Assembly (NCBI RefSeq): GCF_015476115.1
Contig: NZ_CP064295.1
Location: 3,466,001 to 3,530,000, forward strand
DNA from: Aegicerativicinus sediminis
GTDB lineage: Bacteria > Bacteroidota > Bacteroidia > Flavobacteriales > Flavobacteriaceae
Direction of reading: 5' to 3'
Length of the DNA: 64,000 bases
Each line of letters starts with the position of its first letter. Position 1 is the first letter of the stretch. Shown piece by piece: positions 8,456 to 16,732 of the stretch. The position numbers and the translations under genes are program-made. The notes beneath the pieces were generated by a model, which saw only the letters and a list, made by a program, of their open reading frames with translations, searched no databases and had not been told where the DNA came from.

Positions 8456-9520
8456 GAATAAACCAGTAAGGATGAAGGTGGATTGCAACTACTATTTTTT
8501 TGACAAAAGACAATCTTTTGATTGCTGGCGCAGAAGGCTGTCAAGTTTATTGGAAAAAATTTCCCATAGGGAGGGGTCGATGGATTAGAAAATTTTTTCA
8601 AAACCAGAGGCTTGAACTTTATTGCCGTGAGGGCTGGACTAGGGAAGCCAACTACTTTAGATGTCTTTTTCAAAAAATAGCAGGATTTAGTGAGCGGGCC
8701 TCGCGAGGCCCTGCGAGCGGAGCAAAGGTGGTGTGGTTGTTAACGTGGAGCGTTTACCACAGCTACGTGAAACGCGGGGGTGGCGCAAGGCGATAGCCGT
8801 GTTTTTGCACCAAAGGCTAAAACACAAGTGTGTAGACTAGTTTGAGTGTTTGGGTTTGTTAAAAGATGATTGGAGGGCGATTCTAAAAATAAAGGAGTGG
8901 TTTGTAGTATACACTCTTGTGAGGAATCTAAAAAAATGGTTGTTCCAATAAACTTATCCTTAAAAGTAAATTTAAGTAGGATAGGAGGAGAAAGGAAAGG
9001 CACAACGATTTTAGGTGGCGTATAAGCAAAAACTGTGACGCCCCCAGCCTGAAGCGACCCGCAGGCGAGCAAAATTATGAAACAGCGGTTACCCCCGCTA
9101 TTAAGAGGCGAAGCCAACATTTATGGGGAAAGCCATTTATGGCTTGGGGGTAACAGTAGCTGTGGGTGAGGAGGGAAACGACTGTGTGAAACAAAACAAC
9201 CGGAAATGGTGTGCGAGGAGGTGACACCGCAGCACCCATTGTAGGGGTATGTGCAAGTTTTGTAAATGTGATATGGATTTGATTTTTGACCCAACTTGCA
9301 GCTATGGTTTGTGGAACAAAAGGAGATGACTTACGAACACCTTATAACCTGTTTTTTGAATCTAAACTTTTGAAGTTATGTAAAAAAAATATTTATCTTT
9401 AAAACCCTTCCTAATTACAAGATAATCAGCACATTTTATTAAAATTTTTTAATGTTTAAATGCTTATAAACGCATCTAACACTGTCATTATTTGTATTTA
9501 ATTAAACCTAATTTTTTATT
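8456..9520. other. long intergenic region with GC-rich, highly structured core (~8690-9305)
   Basis: No convincing gene lies in these 1,065 bp; frames on either strand lack family features. The core is much richer in GC than its surroundings (36 of 60 bases at 8701-8760 against 15 of 60 at 4861-4920). It contains many inverted repeats: a perfect 16-base palindrome GGGCCTCGCGAGGCCC (8696-8711); GTGGTTGTTAACG paired with CGTTTACCAC around 8732-8760; GGTTACCCCC near 9087-9096 paired with GGGGGTAAC near 9146-9154, enclosing AAGCCAT-TT-ATGGCTT; and TGCAAGTT (9251-9258) paired with AACTTGCA (9293-9300). This suggests a structured RNA or a folded DNA element. I do not recognise a known RNA class. 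Confidence 0.5.
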
Positions 9521-11011
9521 ATGAAACATTTTTATTGCACCCTTGTTTTTACTATTACGCTTAGCTTATTTACAGGAGATTTAATTGCACAATCACCCCC
9601 AGATACAATCTCCAAGATAACTGACAGCAAGGTTCCTTTTACACCCGGGGCCTTCGATAAGTATCTTATTGACCAACTTTCCTTCCTAATATTGGGTAAA
9701 GGGAACCTTCAAACTGGTTTTGGATTTGAACTCAATAAGGAAAAGACCGACCTAAAATTTAATGGACTTCTTTTAAACTCTCCAAAAAGCCTTTTAACTG
9801 CTGAAGCTACATTTAAAGCAAAAGAAGGATTCTATTTTTTTGATGAGGAAAAGGGTGGAAGCCAAGCGAGCATTAGTTTGGTTTACCATGTATTGTTTGG
9901 AAAAAATGTAAGCAGTTTTGTAAAAAGGGATGAGCAGGATAGAAAACTCCTGATGGTTTCTATCTACAATAAACTTTGGAGAACGGAACTACATTATCAC
10001 TATTTAAAAACTATCCTTGATTCTTATAATTTGTACAAGGAAAACGCCAAAGTTAAGTCGACTTTGGATACCTTAAAAAAGCAGTATAATTTAATAACCC
10101 CCGCTTTGCCCAAATTTGATATTCTTCAACCAGACCAGGCTAAAGGGGTGGATATAAAAGCCTATTTGAAAAATGGTAATCTTGGACCCCTAGAAATAGT
10201 AGATCATGACCAAACCATCAAAACCATAGAGAGTTCTATGTATGACTTGGAAAAGGTATTAACCGATTTTAAAGCCAAAGAAACTTATATATTGAAGGAT
10301 CTAGAAAAGGAATTGTTTGGGTTAGAACGCACTTATACAAATCCTTCGGCCATGGGAACGCATCTAAATTACCTTTCTTTTGAAGGTTATTATGAACGTG
10401 AAAGCCTCAACTTATTTCATTTTGATAATACTCTTAGTTTTGGTAAGATGTTTCAAGAGGAGCGCAGAGATAATTACGGATTGAAAGCTTCTTTTAACTA
10501 TTATTATTTAAAGGGACCTAAAGGATGGAAATGGGTACCAAATAATGGCTATATTAAGATTGGAGGGTTTGCTGGCAGAGGTACCAATTTTTCAAAATTG
10601 ACCCAAAAGGAACTTGAAACTGTTTCAGTAATTGGTGAAGATGTAAATGGCAACAGCATTGAATTAAAAGATACCAAGAAAGCTTATTCGGGAGAAACAC
10701 CTTATGTCTATGGATTTAAATATGGGTTATTTGCCGATGCCTATGCTTTGTTTTTTAAGCAAAAGTTTGGGGTTTTTGGTGAGATTAAGTACGAAAATAT
10801 TTCGTTTGGTGATGAAACTGGAGTTGACGATATTGATTTGTTGCCGCTTCGATTGGGAATACTCTACACATTTAAATCTAAGGAGAAGGATGCCACTTTT
10901 TTGGTAGCGCGGATTTTTATGGATCGTACGGATTTAGGATTATCTCCTAACAAGCCTGATAATGATCTTAGAATTGGATTTGGAGTTGGGATACCTATTA
11001 ACTTTAGATAG
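9521..11011 (+). CDS. exported protein with central helical region and C-terminal beta-barrel-like domain
   Basis: A 496-aa protein with a signal peptide (MKHFYCTLVFTITLSLFTGDLIAQ, about 24 residues). Residues ~60-130 look beta-rich, ~150-270 are charged and probably coiled (IETIESS-type and LTDFKAKETYILKDLEKELF segments), and ~290-496 return to amphipathic, aromatic strands ending GFGVGIPINFR with a terminal Arg, as in outer-membrane barrels. I do not recognise the family. It stands alone between the structured non-coding region and a decayed gene and is followed by a good terminator. An outer-membrane location is inferred from strand pattern and C-terminus. Confidence 0.7.
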   Translation: MKHFYCTLVFTITLSLFTGDLIAQSPPDTISKITDSKVPFTPGAFDKYLIDQLSFLILGKGNLQTGFGFELNKEKTDLKFNGLLLNSPKSLLTAEATFKAKEGFYFFDEEKGGSQASISLVYHVLFGKNVSSFVKRDEQDRKLLMVSIYNKLWRTELHYHYLKTILDSYNLYKENAKVKSTLDTLKKQYNLITPALPKFDILQPDQAKGVDIKAYLKNGNLGPLEIVDHDQTIKTIESSMYDLEKVLTDFKAKETYILKDLEKELFGLERTYTNPSAMGTHLNYLSFEGYYERESLNLFHFDNTLSFGKMFQEERRDNYGLKASFNYYYLKGPKGWKWVPNNGYIKIGGFAGRGTNFSKLTQKELETVSVIGEDVNGNSIELKDTKKAYSGETPYVYGFKYGLFADAYALFFKQKFGVFGEIKYENISFGDETGVDDIDLLPLRLGILYTFKSKEKDATFLVARIFMDRTDLGLSPNKPDNDLRIGFGVGIPINFR

Positions 11012-11018
11012 TGAACAA

Positions 11019-11038
11019 GGGCTCTAAGGAGCCCTTTT
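11019..11038 (+). terminator. terminator of the 9521-11011 gene
   Basis: GGGCTCT-AA-GGAGCCC followed by TTTTA, starting 7 bp after the stop codon. The stem is 6-7 bp and GC-rich. Confidence 0.85.
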
Positions 11039-11444
11039 ATGCATTCTTCTGTTGGTCGATATTTACCCTTATTTCCTCCCGTAGTTTGATGTTTGAATGT
11101 AGAAAGTTTCTTTCGGCCAATAGGCGTGAAACTTCGTTATATACTTGATGTTGGGCTTTTGTATCTCTAATAGTAATAATCATCGTGAATTCTTGGTTTA
11201 ATATTTCACCATCGACCAGGGCCCTGGATTCTGAAAAATCCCTATAGGTGCCTTTAATTCTGGCTTACCATTTCCGATGGCCTGCTAAACCATCGCGCTG
11301 TCTGGCAGCTTTCATTTCACTTAGATTAACACAATACTTTTTAACTGGCTGGTATTTGTCTCCATAGTTTAGCAGCATTCGTTCTCTTGCGTATTCGCTA
11401 TCGGGAAAGATTAAGAAAAAACCCTCATTTTTGAGCGGATTTTG
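11037..11444 (-). pseudogene. decayed gene fragment with internal stop, family unknown
   Basis: One minus-strand frame reads ~135 codons from 11444 to a TAA at 11037-11039 with a single in-frame TAA at 11265-11267. Before the stop it gives FLIFPDSEYARERMLLNYG and LSEMKAARQRDGLAGHRKW; after it ARIKGTYRDFSESRAL and QVYNEVSRLLAERNFLHSN. The composition on both sides is protein-like and continuous, and there is no start codon at the 5' end, so this looks like the C-terminal remnant of a once intact gene. I do not recognise the family; a mobile-element gene is possible from context. The 11445-11686 stretch upstream shows nothing else I can support. Confidence 0.55.
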
Positions 11445-11686
11445 TTATGATTGATCTAATTAAGTTCTTTATTTAGTGATTACAAATTTTGTTCAACTAC
11501 GGTAAAAACTATTTAATAATTATTTTTTTTTTGTCTCCTAACATCACTGCGTTTTCGGTCTTAATACCATTTTTTGACATAAATTCTAAACATGGTGATG
11601 GTGTCTACAAGGAAATTGCAGATTTCATAAATCAAAGTATGGCTGAGGAAGCCTACAGGTACATTTACCTATGAGAAAAGTTTGCG

Positions 11687-12379
11687 CTAACTGCCAATTA
11701 CATTTTTTATGCGTTGCTGTATGATTTCCATGCGCTCCTCCACTTCGCTGTAGTGTAAACAACCTTGCATGGCCGCAGAAATGGATTTATTATTTAAAAA
11801 CTCCGTTAGCTTTTCGATTAAATAATCTTTTACCTCTACATCTGTTTGCATTATTTGCGTGTCTATATCACTGGTATAATTTAAAAGATACGTAATGTCT
11901 TCCAGGTCATGGCTGGCATAGATATCTTTAATGCCTCGGTCGTAAAAGGCAACCATTTTTGTGGCAAGGAAGTAGGAGAGTGGTAATATTTTAATGGTTA
12001 CCTCATCTAGTTTTTTAGTAATCGCTTTTTCGAACCCCATTTTAAACCAAGGGTTGGAGGGAGCCCAACCAACACCTTCGGTTGACATGACATCCACGAA
12101 AAGATCTTCGTACCTAAATCTACAGTTTACCGGGTCGTCTGCATTTTGTGTAAACCCACGAGCCACTAAGGCTTCGCGTAACTCCTCTAGTTTGGCAAAT
12201 GAGGCTAATTGAAAGGTAAGATCTATGTCTTTGGTAGGACGGATATCCTCTGCTGCAGGATCATCTATATAGAGACTTACCATTGCGCCGCCCACATATA
12301 CTACCTCGTCGTTTAAGTCTCCTAAAGCGGCCGCGACCTTTTTAGTTGCTTTAATATTTATGAGGGTGTTCTTTAGCAT
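11687..12379 (-). CDS. AbiEii/MNT-like nucleotidyltransferase (toxin candidate)
   Basis: A 230-aa protein with a minimal nucleotidyltransferase motif: VYVGGAMVSLY (residues ~27-37) and RPTKDIDLTF (~47-56), giving the GG...DxD pattern of the AbiEii/MenA-type fold, with a third acidic candidate in LFVDVMS. The C-terminal part is helical. Such proteins act as toxins that modify tRNA or other targets, balanced by a DNA-binding antitoxin. The preceding gene overlaps it by 7 bp and encodes an HTH-like protein, the usual two-gene layout. Palindromic operator-like sites lie upstream. Fold assignment is strong; toxicity is inferred. Confidence 0.8.
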   Translation of the reverse strand: MLKNTLINIKATKKVAAALGDLNDEVVYVGGAMVSLYIDDPAAEDIRPTKDIDLTFQLASFAKLEELREALVARGFTQNADDPVNCRFRYEDLFVDVMSTEGVGWAPSNPWFKMGFEKAITKKLDEVTIKILPLSYFLATKMVAFYDRGIKDIYASHDLEDITYLLNYTSDIDTQIMQTDVEVKDYLIEKLTEFLNNKSISAAMQGCLHYSEVEERMEIIQQRIKNVIGS

Positions 12380-12891
12380 ATACGTTGTTCCAACATTCTT
12401 AATGCAAGGTTTTTTTCTCTAGCCCAACCTACGCGAACAGCATCCAGCAACGCTAAAATTTCATATAACACTGGGTCTAATTCAACCGCTTGAGGTACGG
12501 TAGGATATAGGGGTAAAATGCTTTGTCCACGGGCTCTTCCTTTGGCATACGGCCATACGTAGTATTCCTCACTTAGAATTTCATTCGTTAACGGTGGTGC
12601 ACTATGTGCGGTTAAGGTACCTCTGACCACCGGGCCAGGATTTTGAGGAAAAACCACATGCAAGCCATACTGTATAAAATCGAAAAACACTCTACGATTT
12701 ACCTCAGTGCCCTTATTGATAAGTAAACCTGCATAGGACGATCTGGCGATGGAACTGCTTATTTCTGATTGGCTCATGTAGAGGGTTTGTGCCAATTCCA
12801 TTTGGGTATAGTCTGGACTTTCTAGAGCTATGAGCTTAGATAGCAGAACTATATCTTGAGGTTTCATCTGTTGTGCGCTTTTATTACCCAT
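12373..12891 (-). CDS. HTH-containing protein, probable antitoxin/autorepressor of the nucleotidyltransferase pair
   Basis: A 172-aa protein. Residues ~11-55 (MKPQDIVLLSKLIAL...YTQMELAQTLYMSQSEISSS) form a helix-turn-helix with MELAQTLYMSQSEISSSI as the likely recognition unit. The remaining ~110 residues are proline-rich and unassigned (VVFPQNPGPVVRGTL). It precedes and overlaps the nucleotidyltransferase by 7 bp on the minus strand. AbiE-type systems encode a DNA-binding antitoxin first, and two palindromes in the 100 bp upstream would suit autoregulation. It differs in sequence from classical AbiEi, so this may be a related but separate pair, or only a transcriptional regulator. Confidence 0.7.
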   Translation of the reverse strand: MGNKSAQQMKPQDIVLLSKLIALESPDYTQMELAQTLYMSQSEISSSIARSSYAGLLINKGTEVNRRVFFDFIQYGLHVVFPQNPGPVVRGTLTAHSAPPLTNEILSEEYYVWPYAKGRARGQSILPLYPTVPQAVELDPVLYEILALLDAVRVGWAREKNLALRMLEQRIC

Positions 12892-12900
12892 AGTTATTTT

Positions 12901-12988
12901 ATATCGCGATATGCAATAATATGAATTAATATCAATAATAGAAAGGCTTTACATAAAAATATCGCATATTGCGATATGCGATATTTTT
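12901..12988 (-). promoter_or_regulatory. two palindromic operator-like sites upstream of the HTH/nucleotidyltransferase pair
   Basis: ATATCGCGATAT at 12901-12912 is a perfect 12-base palindrome 9 bp before the HTH start codon. At 12955-12988 a 34-bp near-palindrome has 14-base arms AAAAATATCGCATA and TATGCGATATTTTT. Both share the ATATCGC half-site, which is what one expects of operators bound by one dimeric regulator, most simply the HTH protein itself. Seen directly; binding is inferred. Confidence 0.7.
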
Positions 12989-13015
12989 GATATAAGGTAG
13001 ATTAAGTTTTTAAAA

Positions 13016-13405
13016 TTATGTAAATAAAACTAATAAAAACAGGATGATAATAAGCAAAATCAGCAACCACAACAACCAATTATTAAATTTGTTGGTGTCT
13101 TTTTCATGGCATGGTTTACACCAGACGGTTGGTTCTGTACCTGGTTGATTCACCACTATTTCTGGAGTTTTTTCGGAGGACACCTCAAAGGTGTAACTAC
13201 CGTCTAAATTATCTGAAATAGATGAGGTTAACTCGGTTTCAGCATTTCCTTTAATATCTAATTCATTGGCTCTACCCGGACCAAAATGATTACCAAAAGC
13301 ATCTTTAGGAATCAATGTAACTTTCCATCGGTTTTGTCCAAGGTCTGTATAGGATATGTCTGATTTGCCTGGATCTATTTTTACATCTACATACATTGAC
13401 CACAC
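13016..13405 (-). CDS. small tail-anchored protein coupled to the trypsin/VWA gene
   Basis: A 129-aa protein without a signal peptide. Residues 1-~90 look like a small beta domain (YTDLGQNRWKVTLIPKDAFG, LDGSYTFEVSS), similar in feel to Ig-like fold repeats. A CxxC pair (WCKPCHEKD) follows, then a single C-terminal hydrophobic helix (~109-129, LLWLLILLIIILFLLVLFT), so it is probably tail-anchored in a membrane. Its ATG lies 19 bp inside the upstream trypsin/VWA gene in another frame, implying coupled translation. It may anchor or regulate that protein. Family not recognised. Confidence 0.65.
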   Translation of the reverse strand: MWSMYVDVKIDPGKSDISYTDLGQNRWKVTLIPKDAFGNHFGPGRANELDIKGNAETELTSSISDNLDGSYTFEVSSEKTPEIVVNQPGTEPTVWCKPCHEKDTNKFNNWLLWLLILLIIILFLLVLFT

Positions 13406-15933
13406 CGCTTCCCGAGTGGCTTTACAATGATGGCCATAGGTTGCAACCGCCCTGAATGAAATAGACCCTGAGCGTTGAATAAGTCTTTAATAGGATTGCC
13501 GAAAATGCCGTCTGGACCCATGGAACCATCTTCGTGCACACCGTCATCAAACAATTTAAAATTAAGGGTTTCATAGTCAACCAACTTACCCGCTTGGTCG
13601 TCCTTAATTTTAATTAGGCTCGCATAGATTGGCGGTATGGTATCCCCATCTATTTGTAAGGTAGATTGCATGCCTTTATTAACCAAAATGTTACCTGTAC
13701 TTTGTAATGGCCTTTTAACAAATAACTCTACAGAAGCATGGCTTGGGCTTACATTGGTATCATAAGACAAACGTACTAATGGGTTATAAGAATTGCCAGT
13801 ATAGCTGAATTTCTTTTGAGAAAGCACATGCAATTTTGGACCACCTTTAGCTATAACATTTACAAAATAATTTAGGTTATGGGGGGCAGGCGTAAACTCT
13901 CCTTGACTTGGCCTAAACACATTGACCTGCCAGAGACCGTCTTGCTCACCATCGATAGGTAAAGTAAGACGTGCATAAACCCAGGTTTTACCCCTATCGG
14001 TTATGACATTCGCATGGGAGAGTGATATAGTATTACCATTAGGTGTTGAAATATTAAATGTAAGTTGGCTATCGACCCTATCCCAACCCACTACGATGGT
14101 TGCTGACTCTTCGCCACAAATATTAAATGGCATAGGTTTAGCCTTATTTGTGGTACGAGGCAAGTGGAAATCTGGATCCATAAGGAAACCCGATTCGAAA
14201 ATATTCCCAAAGCAACTCGCAAAGAATTTTTTCAGCGTTAATTCGTCTTGTGCCACGGTGTAACTGCCATCATGAAGAATTGCCAGACGCGCAAGCGTAG
14301 GTCCGTCTAAATTGGATGCATCTCCATAACCTACAATGCAGAACCTGCGGTTGCCAAAGGAAGCTTCCACATCCTCAATCATGGGAGGAGTGTTTTGCAT
14401 ACCATCGGTAAGCAGTAGGATAACTTCATCTTTGGTAGCACTGCCACTGAATTGACTAATGGCGGTTGACAAGCCACCGCCTATAGTGGTGGTGCCATTA
14501 GGAATGAGTCCACCAACGATTCCCCCTGAATATGGCGCGGGACCGATAAGGGTATTTTTATTAGCATTGTTATTGGGTGCAAGACCATGATCTAAATTTG
14601 GTGCATTTGCGAAGGATACCAGTCCGGTACGATTACCTCCACCTTGTTGAACCATTGAAATAAACAGGGAAGCAGCATCTCTAGCCTCCTCAATTTTTGT
14701 TCTACCCGTTTGGGTAATTTGTGCCATAGAACCTGAACGGTCAATGACAATCATTACGTCTCTATTAACAGTTGGAGGAGGGGGCGTGGTACCAATTATT
14801 TTTAACAAGGTAGCCGTAGGAAAATAGGAGAGGGTACTACTACAATTACCAAGATTATCCCTTCTTCCACCAGCAGATAGAGTTCCTACAACATTACCAA
14901 GTTTATCATATAGGCCTGAACCTGAACTACCACCGGCAACATCGATACTTATCCGTATGCTATTGGTTGACACGGAAAGCACACTAAAAAAGTCACCTGT
15001 TTTAGGCGAGGCTTTTTTAACCGCACCGTTGGGATGGTGTATGGCAAACAATTCTTCTCCTGGGGCGGGAAGATCTGTCCTCATGGGTAGGGGTGAAATT
15101 CCTGAGGTACCATTTGAGATATCGATACGAAGGATTAAATAATCTTTACCATCTGTGGTAAAATTGTATTCCACAACTTCCAATACCTTAAATATCTTTG
15201 GTTCGTAGGTTGCGGGTTTATTGCCAGAGGCGTCCGTTTGGTACCCAAGAACTACGGAGGCAGATAAGGCTCCAGATAGATCGGCTGGGGAATTGGTGCC
15301 AGAAATTGCCAGACAATGACCTGCAGAGAAGACGAGATCGTCTGCAATTAAGGTAGCGGAACAGGTAGATAGGTGATCGCCATGGGCCGAAATGATCATA
15401 CAAGCAGCTTTGCGTGCGGCATCTCTTAAGTCATTTGGGAGGGTAGCAGCATTCTTCCATTTGGGATCGGAAAAACAGGTTGTTGCATTGGCTCCACAAA
15501 TCCAATACGTATCGTAAACCGGTTCTACATAAGGATTGGTATGTAAAAAAATGTCGCAGTTGGTAAAGGTGCAGGGATTGGCACCTTCATGAATTCGGTG
15601 TGCACGTCCGAAACCAACAAGTTGAACCCCACCCGTTGCCGCTCCATCTTGGATGTAGTTTATGGGAATGTTTCCTGACGGGAGTGCGTTTACATTGATT
15701 GGTCTGGTCCAGAATTCGCTACCTGAAGCACTGTTAAAAACGTCTTTTCCATAACCTAGATTTACCTCTAAACGGTTGTTGGCAGGGAAGGAGGCATTGT
15801 TAAAATGAAGGATAACAAAACGAGAGGGCTGTCCAGGTTCCTGGGGGTGGTCATAATTAATGGAGTTGATCGGATGGTTTGGCCCAATACCAATAGGAGT
15901 AATGGTAATCAGTCGGCCAATGTTGTGTGACAT
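13387..15933 (-). CDS. trypsin-like protease plus von Willebrand A domain protein
   Basis: An 848-aa protein. Residues ~170-380 carry a chymotrypsin-fold protease: SAGHC with His206, KDYLIL with Asp264, and GGSSGSG with the nucleophile at Ser337. Residues ~390-580 form a VWA domain with an intact metal site (IDRSGSMA, ~397-403; LLTDGMQ). Residues ~600-848 are beta-rich and resemble Ig-like repeats. The first ~150 residues are a beta domain containing paired cysteines (CTFTNC, WICGAN, TTCF). There is no N-terminal signal peptide, unusual for a trypsin-like enzyme. It overlaps the tail-anchored gene by 19 bp. In accessory regions trypsin and VWA domains occur in conflict systems; here that role is inferred. 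Confidence 0.85.
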   Translation of the reverse strand: MSHNIGRLITITPIGIGPNHPINSINYDHPQEPGQPSRFVILHFNNASFPANNRLEVNLGYGKDVFNSASGSEFWTRPINVNALPSGNIPINYIQDGAATGGVQLVGFGRAHRIHEGANPCTFTNCDIFLHTNPYVEPVYDTYWICGANATTCFSDPKWKNAATLPNDLRDAARKAACMIISAHGDHLSTCSATLIADDLVFSAGHCLAISGTNSPADLSGALSASVVLGYQTDASGNKPATYEPKIFKVLEVVEYNFTTDGKDYLILRIDISNGTSGISPLPMRTDLPAPGEELFAIHHPNGAVKKASPKTGDFFSVLSVSTNSIRISIDVAGGSSGSGLYDKLGNVVGTLSAGGRRDNLGNCSSTLSYFPTATLLKIIGTTPPPPTVNRDVMIVIDRSGSMAQITQTGRTKIEEARDAASLFISMVQQGGGNRTGLVSFANAPNLDHGLAPNNNANKNTLIGPAPYSGGIVGGLIPNGTTTIGGGLSTAISQFSGSATKDEVILLLTDGMQNTPPMIEDVEASFGNRRFCIVGYGDASNLDGPTLARLAILHDGSYTVAQDELTLKKFFASCFGNIFESGFLMDPDFHLPRTTNKAKPMPFNICGEESATIVVGWDRVDSQLTFNISTPNGNTISLSHANVITDRGKTWVYARLTLPIDGEQDGLWQVNVFRPSQGEFTPAPHNLNYFVNVIAKGGPKLHVLSQKKFSYTGNSYNPLVRLSYDTNVSPSHASVELFVKRPLQSTGNILVNKGMQSTLQIDGDTIPPIYASLIKIKDDQAGKLVDYETLNFKLFDDGVHEDGSMGPDGIFGNPIKDLFNAQGLFHSGRLQPMAIIVKPLGKRCGQCM

Positions 15934-16022
15934 GATTGAATATTTTAGTTAATTACAAAGCCTTGGACTTAAAAAGTCCGTTAGGTCAACTCGGAAATTA
16001 ACTTAAGAAGAATATATGTTTA

Positions 16023-16040
16023 GCGCAGCTATCGCTGCGC
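16023..16040. other. hairpin in the intergenic region before the trypsin/VWA gene
   Basis: GCGCAG-CTATCG-CTGCGC is a perfect 6-bp stem in the 204-bp gap between the XRE regulator and the trypsin/VWA gene. No U run follows, so it is more likely an operator or a 5'-leader structure than a terminator. Confidence 0.4.
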
Positions 16041-16137
16041 ATTGCCCAAATTGCAATAAAAAGATCTCAGGAGAGTTTTATAAAGATAGTAAAAAAAAGC
16101 GTGGATAAATTATCTTTTTCCATTGAAAATTAGCGCT

Positions 16138-16464
16138 TTATACTTGCTTCGGTTCTTTAAACATGGAAGCTGTTTCCGCCCCAAAAATTTGGGCGATGAT
16201 GTTTTTTAGGCTAGGCGCCAATAAGCGGTATAATTCTCTTTTTTCTAAAGGGACATCCTCCTCTGATACTGTAAGAAAATGTAATATAGCTGGAGGTATT
16301 TCAATAACCTCACAAATTTTTTCCAGGGTATCAGGGGAGGGATGATAGGTTCCATTTATAATTTGGGATACTGCAGTTGGAGATTTGCCAATTTGTGCTG
16401 CTAACTCTAACTGGGTAATCCTTTTCTTTTTAAGAATGGTACCGATAATGTCTCCTAAAGTCAT
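16138..16464 (-). CDS. XRE-family HTH regulator
   Basis: A 108-aa protein with an N-terminal XRE/Cro-type helix-turn-helix (residues ~3-60): GTILKKKRITQLELAAQIGK, then SPTAVSQIINGTYHPSPDTL, then LEKICEVIEI. The C-terminal ~45 residues are charged and helical. It lies 5 bp after the small gene at 16470-16670 on the same strand, and before the trypsin/VWA gene. It probably controls this local cluster. It could be the antitoxin of a small TA pair, but no toxin is recognised next to it. Confidence 0.85.
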   Translation of the reverse strand: MTLGDIIGTILKKKRITQLELAAQIGKSPTAVSQIINGTYHPSPDTLEKICEVIEIPPAILHFLTVSEEDVPLEKRELYRLLAPSLKNIIAQIFGAETASMFKEPKQV

Positions 16465-16469
16465 ATGTG

Positions 16470-16670
16470 TTATATTATATCTATCATATTGAGGATCGGT
16501 GCGATAAATTGTGCCAAAATAAAAACCACCTTAATGATGTCTTCGATGGTAACTGCTTTTTGTAATTCAACCTTCGCCCAAATAGCTTTTTCAATCTGAT
16601 CGGGCGGCAGTTGGTTGGCCTCAATTATATCCGATAACACCTCAATAATTTCGGTTTTATCTATATACAT
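16470..16670 (-). CDS. small unknown protein upstream of the XRE regulator
   Basis: A 66-aa protein, MYIDKTEIIEVLSDIIEANQ at the start, acidic and helical, with a hydrophobic C-terminal stretch (IIKVVFILAQFIAPILNMID) that could be one membrane helix. It ends 5 bp before the XRE gene starts, so the two are probably co-transcribed. I do not recognise it. It might be a toxin-like peptide or a small partner protein of the regulator. Confidence 0.55.
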   Translation of the reverse strand: MYIDKTEIIEVLSDIIEANQLPPDQIEKAIWAKVELQKAVTIEDIIKVVFILAQFIAPILNMIDII

Positions 16671-16732
16671 TATTTCAATTTTAAGTTCTACATTCCGTTA
16701 ATCGGCGCTAAACTAACAGTTAGCACCATTGG

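Noticed and set aside
8500-8796. 98-aa plus-strand frame
   Set aside because: Lies in the GC-rich structured block, starts at a non-ATG codon, is rich in Arg/Gly/Trp and has no family feature.
8740-9120. 126-aa minus-strand frame
   Set aside because: Runs through the inverted repeats; its composition follows the repeats, not a protein.
9080-9160. integron attC-like site
   Set aside because: The long inverted repeat GTTACCCCC/GGGGGTAAC lacks the GTTRRRY/RYYYAAC core sites and there is no integrase or cassette array.
8690-9305. group II intron or CRISPR array
   Set aside because: No reverse transcriptase, no domain V-like hairpin and no regular direct repeats with spacers.
11489-11674. 61-aa plus-strand frame
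   Set aside because: Short, non-ATG start, low-complexity T-rich beginning and no recognisable family.
14003-14263. plus-strand frame antisense to the trypsin/VWA gene
   Set aside because: Fully inside a gene with clear domains on the other strand.
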